From Deltaproteobacteria bacterium (GTDB lineage: Bacteria; Myxococcota; Polyangia; Polyangiales; B10-G4), in contig JAFDCW010000021.1 of the NCBI GenBank assembly GCA_019312705.1, positions 1-14,697 on the forward strand: 14,697 nucleotides of DNA. The letters run 5' to 3'. This document shows positions 7,232-14,102 of the stretch, one piece after another. The notes beneath the pieces were generated by a model. That model did not search any database. It was not told the DNA's origin and was given only the letters and a program-made list of their open reading frames with translations. How positions within the stretch are numbered: position 1 is the first letter of the stretch; every line of letters begins with the position of its first letter. Both the position numbers and the translations under genes were made by a program.

Positions 7232-8355
7232 TCTACGAGCTCCTCTATCCTTTCAGCGCCCACGAGAGTTTCGGCTTTTTGAACGTCCTGCGCTACGTGC
7301 CGTTCCGCGTCGTGATGGCGATGCTGACCGCGCTTCTCCTGACCTTCGGTCTCTACCCGTGGTTCATCCGTCGCCTCCAGACCAAGCAGGTCGGGCAGGT
7401 CATCCGCGCCGAGGGCCCCGAGTCCCACCTCGCGAAGGCGGGCACGCCCACCATGGGCGGCGCACTGATTCTCTTGAGCCTCGGCGTGTCGACGGCCCTC
7501 TGGGCCGACCCGAAGAACTCCATGGTCTGGGTGGTCATGGCCATCACCGCGTCCTACGGCGCCATCGGCTACATCGACGACGCGGCGAAGATTCGCAAGA
7601 AGGACACGGGGGGCCTCGCCGGTCGCTATAAGCTCCTGCTGCAGTTCCTCATCGCCGGGGCCATCTGCGGTTGGCTCTTCTACGGCGAGACCGGGCTCCC
7701 CGAGGACTGGCTCGCGATTCGATATCGCGTGCACGTGCCCTTCGTCGCCTTCGACAAGTATCCGCTCTCGGTGCCGGCATGGCTCTACGTCATCTTCGGG
7801 GCGTTCGTGATCGCCGGCATGTCGAACGGGGTGAACCTCACCGACGGCCTCGACGGTCTCGCCATCGGCCCGGTGATGATCAATGCCGGGACCTACGCCG
7901 TCTTCGCCTACCTGAGCGGCGTGACCATCTTCGGCCATTCGGTCGCCGGCTACCTGCACATCCCCGCCATCGAGAGCGCGTCGGAGCTCGCGGTCTTCGG
8001 GGCCGCGGTCATCGGCGCCGGCGTCGGTTTCCTCTGGTTCAATACCTACCCAGCGATGGTCTTCATGGGAGACGTGGGCAGCCTCGCCCTCGGCGGCGGC
8101 CTCGGCGCTCTCGCGGTGGTCACCAAGAACGAACTCATCTCCCTGGTCCTCGGAGGCATCTTCTTCGTCGAATCGGTCAGCGTCATCGCGCAGGTCGCGG
8201 TCTTCAAGTCCACCGGTAAGCGCGTCTTCCTGATGGCGCCGATTCACCACCACTACGAGAAGAAGGGGTGGCCCGAGCCGCGGATCATCGTCCGCTTCTG
8301 GATCATCTCGATGATGTTGGCGCTCGTCTCCCTCGCTCAGTTGAAACTGCGATGA
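7228..8355 (+). CDS. mraY: MraY, phospho-MurNAc-pentapeptide translocase
   Basis: Integral membrane enzyme that transfers phospho-MurNAc-pentapeptide to undecaprenyl phosphate, making lipid I. 375 residues with about ten hydrophobic segments. Motifs: AGTPTMGG (71-78), IDDAAK (116-121, with the catalytic-site Asp117/Asp118), NGVNLTDGLDGL (200-211), MGDVGSLALGG (280-290), and the cytoplasmic loop PIHHHYEKKGWPEPRI (338-353). Start is GTG at 7228, overlapping the murF stop (GTGA), with GAGGTG at 7217-7222. The stop overlaps murD (ATGA). All catalytic features expected of the family are present. Confidence 0.97.
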   Translation: MIYELLYPFSAHESFGFLNVLRYVPFRVVMAMLTALLLTFGLYPWFIRRLQTKQVGQVIRAEGPESHLAKAGTPTMGGALILLSLGVSTALWADPKNSMVWVVMAITASYGAIGYIDDAAKIRKKDTGGLAGRYKLLLQFLIAGAICGWLFYGETGLPEDWLAIRYRVHVPFVAFDKYPLSVPAWLYVIFGAFVIAGMSNGVNLTDGLDGLAIGPVMINAGTYAVFAYLSGVTIFGHSVAGYLHIPAIESASELAVFGAAVIGAGVGFLWFNTYPAMVFMGDVGSLALGGGLGALAVVTKNELISLVLGGIFFVESVSVIAQVAVFKSTGKRVFLMAPIHHHYEKKGWPEPRIIVRFWIISMMLALVSLAQLKLR

Positions 8356-9728
8356 CCACCGTCGATCTACAGGGCAAGCGCGTGCTCGTCGTCGGTCTCG
8401 GGGCGAGCGGTCTCTCGGCGGTAGAGGTCCTGGTGAACGCCGGGGCCGAGGTCATCGTCAACGATGCCCGAGAGGAGACCGCCCTCGGCGAGCGCGCCAC
8501 GGCAGCCCGCGCCCTCGGGGCCGAGCTCTCGCTCGGGGGTCACGACGAGGAACTCTTCACTTCGGTAGACCGCATCGTGGTGTCTCCCGGCGTGCCGCCG
8601 CTCCCGGCCCTCGCCGCCGCCGCCGCCGCCGGGGTGCCCATCGCGAGCGAGGTAGAGCTCGCGTCCTGGTTCATTCGCGGCACCGTCATCGCCATTACCG
8701 GGACCAACGGCAAGAGCACGGTCACGACGATGATCGGGGACATGTGCCGGCGCACCGGTCGCCCGACCTTCGTCGGTGGCAACCTCGGCGAGCCCGTGAC
8801 CGAGGTCGTCGGGACCGACGCCGCGGGCGAGGACGGCATCGTGGTGGTGGAACTCTCGAGCTTCCAACTCGAGCGCGTCGAGCATTTTCGGGCCCATGTT
8901 GCGGTCCTCCTCAACGTCACCGAGGACCACCTCGACCGCTACGAGTCGTTCGCCGCCTACGCAGCGGCAAAGGGCCGCATCTTCGCGGGGCAGACTCGTG
9001 ACGATGCCGTGGTCGTGCCCGCGGGGGACGAACTCTCCCTCTCTCTCGCGAGGCCTTCAGCGGCGACCCTCTACACGTTCGGCGGCGCCGATGGGGTGGT
9101 CCGGGTGAGCGGCTCGCTGCTCGAAGACGAGGAATCAGGCCTGGCGGTGCCGGTCGCCGGCCTGCTCATTCGCGGGGCGCACAACCGGGACAATGCCTGT
9201 GCGGCCGCCCTCGCCGCACGCCTCGTAGGCGTGCCGGAGGGCCACGTGGCGAGCGTGCTCAGGTGCTTCACGGGGCTGCCTCATCGCATGCAGCACGTCC
9301 GGCGCCACTGCGGCGTCGACTACTACGACGATTCGAAGGCGACCAACGTCGGGGCCGCGACTGCGGCGGTCGAGGGCCTCGGCGACTTTGAAGGGCGCGT
9401 CGTCCTCCTCGCCGGCGGCGTCGACAAGGGCGGCAGCTGGACGCCCCTCGTCGAGCGCCTGCGCGACCGGGGCCGCGCCGTAATCGCCCTCGGCGAGGCC
9501 ACCGAGATCGTCGACGGTGCCTTTGATGGCAGCGGTCTGCTCGTCAAGCGAGCCCGGGACATGGACGACGCCGTTGAACTCGCGGCGAGCCTCGCCGACC
9601 CCGGGGACGTGGTCCTCCTCGCTCCCGCCTGTTCGAGCTTCGACATGTTCGGTTCCTACTCGGAGCGCGGGCGCGCTTTCGCCGAGGCCGTCGGTGGGCT
9701 CCTCGCGCCGGAGGGGGAGCCGTCGTGA
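8352..9728 (+). CDS. murD: MurD, UDP-MurNAc-L-Ala:D-Glu ligase
   Basis: Cytoplasmic ligase adding D-glutamate to UDP-MurNAc-L-Ala. 458 residues from ATG at 8352. This start gives the usual N-terminus (QGKRVLVVGLGASG, 7-20, a Rossmann-like substrate domain) and overlaps the mraY stop (ATGA); the frame also extends upstream to 8268, inside mraY. Motifs: ITGTNGKSTVTT (115-126), VELSSFQLE (166-174), NVTEDHLDRY (188-197), AAAKGRIF with K207 as the likely carbamylated lysine, GAHNRDN (275-281), YYDDSKATN (324-332), and LLAPACSSFDMFGSYSERG (422-440). No strong Shine-Dalgarno precedes the start, so re-initiation from mraY probably matters. A run of six GCC codons (8613-8630) encodes Ala88-93 in a surface helix. 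Confidence 0.96.
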   Translation: MTTVDLQGKRVLVVGLGASGLSAVEVLVNAGAEVIVNDAREETALGERATAARALGAELSLGGHDEELFTSVDRIVVSPGVPPLPALAAAAAAGVPIASEVELASWFIRGTVIAITGTNGKSTVTTMIGDMCRRTGRPTFVGGNLGEPVTEVVGTDAAGEDGIVVVELSSFQLERVEHFRAHVAVLLNVTEDHLDRYESFAAYAAAKGRIFAGQTRDDAVVVPAGDELSLSLARPSAATLYTFGGADGVVRVSGSLLEDEESGLAVPVAGLLIRGAHNRDNACAAALAARLVGVPEGHVASVLRCFTGLPHRMQHVRRHCGVDYYDDSKATNVGAATAAVEGLGDFEGRVVLLAGGVDKGGSWTPLVERLRDRGRAVIALGEATEIVDGAFDGSGLLVKRARDMDDAVELAASLADPGDVVLLAPACSSFDMFGSYSERGRAFAEAVGGLLAPEGEPS

Positions 9729-11107
9729 AGTACCTCGCGAAGATCTTGCCGGCGCGCTTTCGGCGTGAAGACGACACGGGCGCCAAGAGTGCCAAGAGTG
9801 CCAAGAGTGCCAGAAGTGCCAGAAGTGCCAAGGGCACAGCGACCCGTCGGCGTACCACCACGGTTCCCGAGGTCGAGGCACCCGCCAAAGATCCTGCCCT
9901 TCCGATCGGCCCCGCGGACGCGATCCTCGCCGGCGTAGTCGTGGCCCTCGTCGCCTTCGGCGTCGTGATGGTTTACAGCGCGAGCGCGGTCTACGCCTCC
10001 CAGCGCTACGGGGACGGACAGCACTTTCTCATCCGCCAAGGCGTGTTCGCCGTCGTGGGGATCTTCGTGGTCCTCGCCGTGGCGCGCATCGACTACCACC
10101 GCTACCGCGCGTTCACCTATCCCATCCTCGCAGCGGCCGGGGGATTGCTCACGGTGACCGCCCTCGGCTTCGGTCACTCGGCCGGTGGCGCCGCCCGGTG
10201 GATCCAGCTCGGTCCGGTCAACATCCAGCCTGCCGAGATGGCGAAGCTCGCTCTCATCCTCTGGCTCGCGCTCTCACTCTCGAAGAAGGCGGACAAGATC
10301 CGCACCTTCTCCGTCGGCTTCCTCCCCCACGCTCTCGTCGCGGGCACCTTGATGTTGCTCTGCTTGAAGCAGCCCGATTTCGGCAGTGCGGTGATGATGG
10401 GCCTCCTGACCTTCGTACTGCTCTTCGCCGCTGGCGCGAAGACGGGCTATCTGCTCGGGGCGGTCCTCCTCGCGGCGCCCGCCGCCTACGCGCTGATCGC
10501 GACCTCGCCGTACCGCATGCGCCGCATCCAGGCCTTCCTCGAGCCCTTCGAGCACCGCTACGACGTCGGCTATCAAATCTCCGAGTCGCTCATGAGCTTC
10601 GGCTCCGGGGGCGCCTTCGGCCTCGGCATCGGGGACAGCCGTCAGAAGCTCTTCTTCCTGCCCGAGGCCCACACGGACTTCATCAGCGCCATCATCGGCG
10701 AGGAGTTGGGCTTCGTCGGCATCGTGGTGTTGATCAGCGCGTTCGTGCTGCTGGTGCTGCGAGGCATGCGCGCGGCATTTCAGGCCGCCGACGACTACGG
10801 CACCTACCTCGCTGTCGGGGTCACGATGTTCATCGGCCTCCAGGCGTTCACGAACCTGGCCGTCGCCATGGGCATGTTGCCCACCAAGGGCTTGGCATTG
10901 CCCTTCATCAGCTACGGAGGCTCCTCGCTGCTCGTGAACTGCGCAGCAATAGGGGTCTTGCTCAACGTATCCCGACCGCGGCCGCTCCCCGAGGGCGACG
11001 GCGATGAGGGCGACGAGGGCGAACGAGAATCTTTCCGGCGCGCGCGGGCGAGTGCGCGGCGATCGGGGCCCGGCCGTCATGGCCGAGCCCTCGAAGGGGC
11101 GACGTGA
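9725..11107 (+). CDS. ftsW: FtsW, septal peptidoglycan polymerase (SEDS family)
   Basis: Polytopic SEDS glycosyltransferase that polymerises lipid II at the septum with FtsI. 460 residues. Membrane segments start at about residue 65. PVNIQPAEMAKLAL (164-177), FLPEAHTDFISAIIGEELGF (311-330, with Asp318 matching the essential SEDS aspartate), and PTKGLALPFISYGGSSLL (386-403) are family signatures. FtsW is preferred over RodA because of the dcw position next to murD and murG. The cytoplasmic N-terminus is long (about 64 residues) and contains a tandem Ala-Lys/Arg-Ser repeat (20-37). The C-terminus (416-460) is also charged, first acidic then Arg-rich. Start is GTG at 9725, overlapping the murD stop (GTGA), with a purine-rich GGAGGGGGAG just upstream. 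Confidence 0.94.
   Translation: MKYLAKILPARFRREDDTGAKSAKSAKSARSARSAKGTATRRRTTTVPEVEAPAKDPALPIGPADAILAGVVVALVAFGVVMVYSASAVYASQRYGDGQHFLIRQGVFAVVGIFVVLAVARIDYHRYRAFTYPILAAAGGLLTVTALGFGHSAGGAARWIQLGPVNIQPAEMAKLALILWLALSLSKKADKIRTFSVGFLPHALVAGTLMLLCLKQPDFGSAVMMGLLTFVLLFAAGAKTGYLLGAVLLAAPAAYALIATSPYRMRRIQAFLEPFEHRYDVGYQISESLMSFGSGGAFGLGIGDSRQKLFFLPEAHTDFISAIIGEELGFVGIVVLISAFVLLVLRGMRAAFQAADDYGTYLAVGVTMFIGLQAFTNLAVAMGMLPTKGLALPFISYGGSSLLVNCAAIGVLLNVSRPRPLPEGDGDEGDEGERESFRRARASARRSGPGRHGRALEGAT
9782..9835 (+). repeat. Six-unit 9-base tandem repeat inside ftsW
   Basis: Three copies of GCCAAGAGT, two of GCCAGAAGT and a final GCCAAGGGC follow each other without spacing. In frame they encode AKS-AKS-AKS-ARS-ARS-AKG, residues 20-37 of FtsW. 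The unit is a multiple of three, so copy-number change would alter tail length without breaking the frame. The near-identity of the units suggests recent slippage or expansion. Confidence 0.95.
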
Positions 11108-12435
11108 TCGAACGAATCCTGGTAGCGGGCGGCGGAACTGGTGGGCATCTCTTTCCCGGCGTTGCCGTGGTGGAAGAGCTCCGGCGTCGAATCGAGGGTC
11201 TCGAGGTGACCTTCGTCGGCACCGAGCGCGGTATCGAGGCACGCGTTCTCCCGGAGATGGGCGAGAACCTCGAGCTCCTCGAGGTGACGCCGCTCAAGGG
11301 CCGAAAGCCGGGGCAGCTGGTCTCTAGCCTGGCCAAGCTTCCGGGGGCCGCGGGGCGGGCGCTCTCTTTGGTTCGCCGCTATCGCCCCGATCTCGTCCTC
11401 GGGGTAGGGGGCTATGCCTCCGGGCCGGTGCTCGCCGCCGCCGCCGCCCTCGGTGTGCCCACCGCCATTCTCGAACAGAACGCCCACGTCGGCATGACGA
11501 ACAAGATCCTGGCGAAGGTCGTGGGCCGAGCCTACGTGAGCTTCGAAGAGACCCGCGAGGTCTTCCGGGAAGACCGCGTGCGCGTCGTCGGCAATCCGGT
11601 TCGCCAGGTCTTCGTCGATGCGGCTCGCCGGGCGGCGACGGATCCCGACGGCTTCGAAGCGAGGGGCCGCCGGGTCTTCGTCCTCGGGGGCTCCCAGGGC
11701 GCCCGCGCGCTCAACCAAACGGTACCCAAGGCCCTCGCCCGGGCCGGGCTCTCGGACCGGGGCATCAGTGTATTGCATCAGGCCGGCGCCGCGATGCGCG
11801 ACGAAGTCGAGGCGAGCTATCGCGAGCTCGGCGTCGACGCCGAGGTGGTTCCCTTCATCGACGACATGGCGGCCGCCTACGCATCGGCGTCCCTCGTCGT
11901 CTGCCGGGCCGGGGCGACCACCGTCGCCGAGCTCTGCGCCGTCGGTCGCCCGGCCATCCTCGTGCCGTTCCCCCACGCCGCCGACGATCACCAGGGCAAG
12001 AACGCCGAGGCCCTCGAGCGCGTCGGCGCCGCCGTCGCGATGCGTGAAGACCGCCTTTCGGTCCGGGGGCTCGCCGAGGAGGTCTCCCGTCTGCTCGATG
12101 ACGGTTCTGCGCGGCGCGCCATGGCCGCCGCGGCCCGGGGCGCCGGACGCCCCGACGCGGCCGCCGCCATCGTGGACGACCTCTTCAGTTGGCTCGACCA
12201 CCCCGAGAAGGAGTTGAGGGAGGAGGGCCCCGCGTTTCTCGATGGCGCGGGCGATATGGGCTCCGACGGGGACGCGGCCGATGACTCCGGTGGCAGCTCC
12301 GAGACGCCGGTGCGGCGCTCGTCGATGCCGGGCCGCGTGCCCTACCGCCCCGTAGCGGCGACCGCCGGCGTCCGGCGCATGTCCAGCCGCCCCCCGGCGC
12401 CCCGCCCTTCCCTAATGGTCGGATGGGGCGACTGA
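11104..12435 (+). CDS. murG: MurG, lipid II-forming N-acetylglucosaminyltransferase, with C-terminal extension
   Basis: Peripheral membrane GT-B enzyme at the inner face of the membrane that transfers GlcNAc from UDP-GlcNAc to lipid I. Motifs: VAGGGTGGHLFPGVAV (7-22), GVGGYASGP (100-108), LEQNAHVGMTNK (123-134), VVGNPVR (161-167), VLGGSQGARALNQ (193-205), and the donor-site stretch RAGATTVAEL (268-277) followed by PFPHAADDHQGKNA (288-301). The conserved enzyme ends near residue 365 (DLFSWLD), the usual length, but the frame continues to 443. This adds an acidic Asp/Gly/Ser stretch (about 366-397) then an Arg/Pro-rich end of no known domain. Start is GTG at 11104, overlapping the ftsW stop (GTGA), with AAGGGG upstream. 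It is the last gene before the only gap in the cluster. Confidence 0.95.
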   Translation: MIERILVAGGGTGGHLFPGVAVVEELRRRIEGLEVTFVGTERGIEARVLPEMGENLELLEVTPLKGRKPGQLVSSLAKLPGAAGRALSLVRRYRPDLVLGVGGYASGPVLAAAAALGVPTAILEQNAHVGMTNKILAKVVGRAYVSFEETREVFREDRVRVVGNPVRQVFVDAARRAATDPDGFEARGRRVFVLGGSQGARALNQTVPKALARAGLSDRGISVLHQAGAAMRDEVEASYRELGVDAEVVPFIDDMAAAYASASLVVCRAGATTVAELCAVGRPAILVPFPHAADDHQGKNAEALERVGAAVAMREDRLSVRGLAEEVSRLLDDGSARRAMAAAARGAGRPDAAAAIVDDLFSWLDHPEKELREEGPAFLDGAGDMGSDGDAADDSGGSSETPVRRSSMPGRVPYRPVAATAGVRRMSSRPPAPRPSLMVGWGD

Positions 12436-12716
12436 AACAGCGCCGTCTGGGCCGCGATACCCGGCGCGATGTCGCACCGCTCGCTGCGCTGCCTGCTCAC
12501 CGACGAAAGGTCGGCTCCGCGGGCTGCTCGCGACCGGCACGACCTCGCTTGGGTCTCACGACCCAGCCGGCACTGTTTACGGCGCGGTGGCGGAGAGAAG
12601 GCGTGTGGCCCTTCTGATCGCGCGCTTCCGACTTCAAGCCGCCGTCCGCGACTGCCCCGAGTCTCAGTTTTCGTCGATTCGTCGCCCTCTCCTGCCATTA
12701 GTGATAGGTGTCGAGG
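12436..12716. other. Intergenic gap between murG and murC with several hairpins
   Basis: This is the only non-overlapping junction in the cluster. Open frames here are Arg-rich and resemble no protein. Three stems are visible: CCGAC/GTCGG (12500-12514, loop GAAAG), TGGGTC/GACCCA (12550-12565, loop TCAC), and AGAAGG/CCTTCT (12596-12615). None is followed by a T-run, so none is a standard intrinsic terminator. CTGAAA (12432-12437) and GATACC (12456-12461) form at best a weak promoter-like pair with an 18-base spacer. It may be a leader for murC-ftsQ, or the decayed remains of a gene or of a longer murG tail. I cannot tell which. Confidence 0.5.
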
Positions 12717-14102
12717 GTGTTTCGCGGACGTATTCGGACCATTCATTTCATCGGTATCGGTGGGGTCGGCATGAGCGGCATCGCCGAGGTGCTGATCGAC
12801 CACGGCTTCGCTGTGACCGGCTCCGACATGAAGCGGTCTGAGACGACCGAGCGGCTCAGCGACAAGGGCGCGGTCATCTCCGTTGGGCACGCCGCCGAAA
12901 ACGTGGCGGACGCCGACGTCGTGGTCTTTTCTTCCGCCGTGCCGAAGACCAACCCCGAGATTGTCGAGGCGCGGCGCAAGAATGTCCCGGTCATCCCGCG
13001 GGCCGAGATGCTCGCCGAGCTCATGCGACTCAAGGATGGCATCGCCATCGCCGGCTCCCACGGCAAGACCACTACGACCTCTCTGGCTGCGACGGTGCTG
13101 CGCGGCGCAGGTCTCGACCCGACGGTCGTCATCGGGGGCAAGCTCAACGCCCTCGGGTCCGGCGCCGCGAGCGGGTCGGGAAACCTTCTCATCGCCGAGG
13201 CCGACGAGTCCGACGGGTCTTTCCTGCACCTGACCCCGGCGATCGCGGTCATTACCAACATCGACCCCGAGCACCTCGACCACTACGGAGACCTCGAGGC
13301 CGTCAAGCGCGCCTTCGTCGAGTTTGCGAATCGCACGCCGTTCTATGGGCTGGTCATCGCCTGCCTCGACCATCCCAACGTCCAGGACGTGCTCCCGTTG
13401 ATCGAGAAGCGGGTCGCGACCTATGGCCTCACGGCCCAGGCGGACTATCGGGCCAAGAACCCCCGCTTCGACGGGCTCTCGACGAAGTTCGAGGTGAGCC
13501 GTCGCGGTGAAGACCTCGGCGAGTACGAAGTGCGCATGCCGGGCATCCACAACGTCATGAATGCATTGGCGACCATCGCGGTCGCCGACGAGCTCCGGGT
13601 GCCCCACGAAGAAGTGAAGAAGGCTCTCGCGGGTTTCACCGGCGTCGCCCGTCGCTTCACCATCCTCGGCGAGCACGCCGGCATCACCCTCGTCGACGAC
13701 TACGGTCATCACCCGGCGGAGGTCGAGGCGACCCTCGACGCCGCCCAGCGGGCCTATGGCCGCCGCCTGGTCGTGGCTTTCCAGCCGCACCGCTACAGCC
13801 GTACTCACCATCTCTTCGACGAGCTCACCCGCGCGTTCAATCGTGCCGACGTGCTCCTGGTCACCGATGTTTACGCCGCCGGAGAGGCGCCCATCGAAGG
13901 GGCCGACTCGGCACATCTCGTCGCCGCCATTCGCGCCCACGGACACCACGACGTCAGCCATGTAGCCAGCCGTGCGGCCCTCGCTCCTCGAATCGCCGAG
14001 AGAGCCCGAGCTGGAGACATCGTCATTACCCTCGGCGCCGGAGACATCACGCGAACCGGCCCCGAGCTCGCGGCCATTCTCGACGAACGGGCCGCCGACT
14101 GA
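12717..14102 (+). CDS. murC: MurC, UDP-N-acetylmuramate:L-alanine ligase
   Basis: First amino-acid ligase of the pathway, joining L-Ala to UDP-MurNAc in the cytoplasm. 461 residues from GTG at 12717. I chose this over the in-frame GTG at 12708 because AGGTG at 12706-12710 sits six bases upstream and because [20 protein letters not shown] matches usual MurC N-termini. Motifs: [12 protein letters not shown] (10-21), [12 protein letters not shown] (111-122), EADESDGSF (161-169), [10 protein letters not shown] (182-191), GIHNVMN (276-282), RRFTILG (312-318), [10 protein letters not shown] (327-336), and FQPHRYSRT (355-363). It follows a 281-base gap, unlike every other gene here, so it may have its own promoter. 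It overlaps ftsQ by one base. Confidence 0.95.
   Translation: MFRGRIRTIHFIGIGGVGMSGIAEVLIDHGFAVTGSDMKRSETTERLSDKGAVISVGHAAENVADADVVVFSSAVPKTNPEIVEARRKNVPVIPRAEMLAELMRLKDGIAIAGSHGKTTTTSLAATVLRGAGLDPTVVIGGKLNALGSGAASGSGNLLIAEADESDGSFLHLTPAIAVITNIDPEHLDHYGDLEAVKRAFVEFANRTPFYGLVIACLDHPNVQDVLPLIEKRVATYGLTAQADYRAKNPRFDGLSTKFEVSRRGEDLGEYEVRMPGIHNVMNALATIAVADELRVPHEEVKKALAGFTGVARRFTILGEHAGITLVDDYGHHPAEVEATLDAAQRAYGRRLVVAFQPHRYSRTHHLFDELTRAFNRADVLLVTDVYAAGEAPIEGADSAHLVAAIRAHGHHDVSHVASRAALAPRIAERARAGDIVITLGAGDITRTGPELAAILDERAAD

Noticed and set aside
5795..8253. Long minus-strand frames opposite murF and mraY
   Set aside because: Shadow frames with no motifs; MurF and MraY are certain on the plus strand.
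8613..8630. Six tandem GCC codons in murD (and a similar run in murG)
   Set aside because: Short Ala-coding runs are common in GC-rich genes and lie in ordinary helices of the proteins.
12423..12774. Small plus-strand frames in the murG-murC gap
   Set aside because: Arg-rich compositions with no hydrophobic pattern, motif or good ribosome binding site; one runs into murC out of frame.
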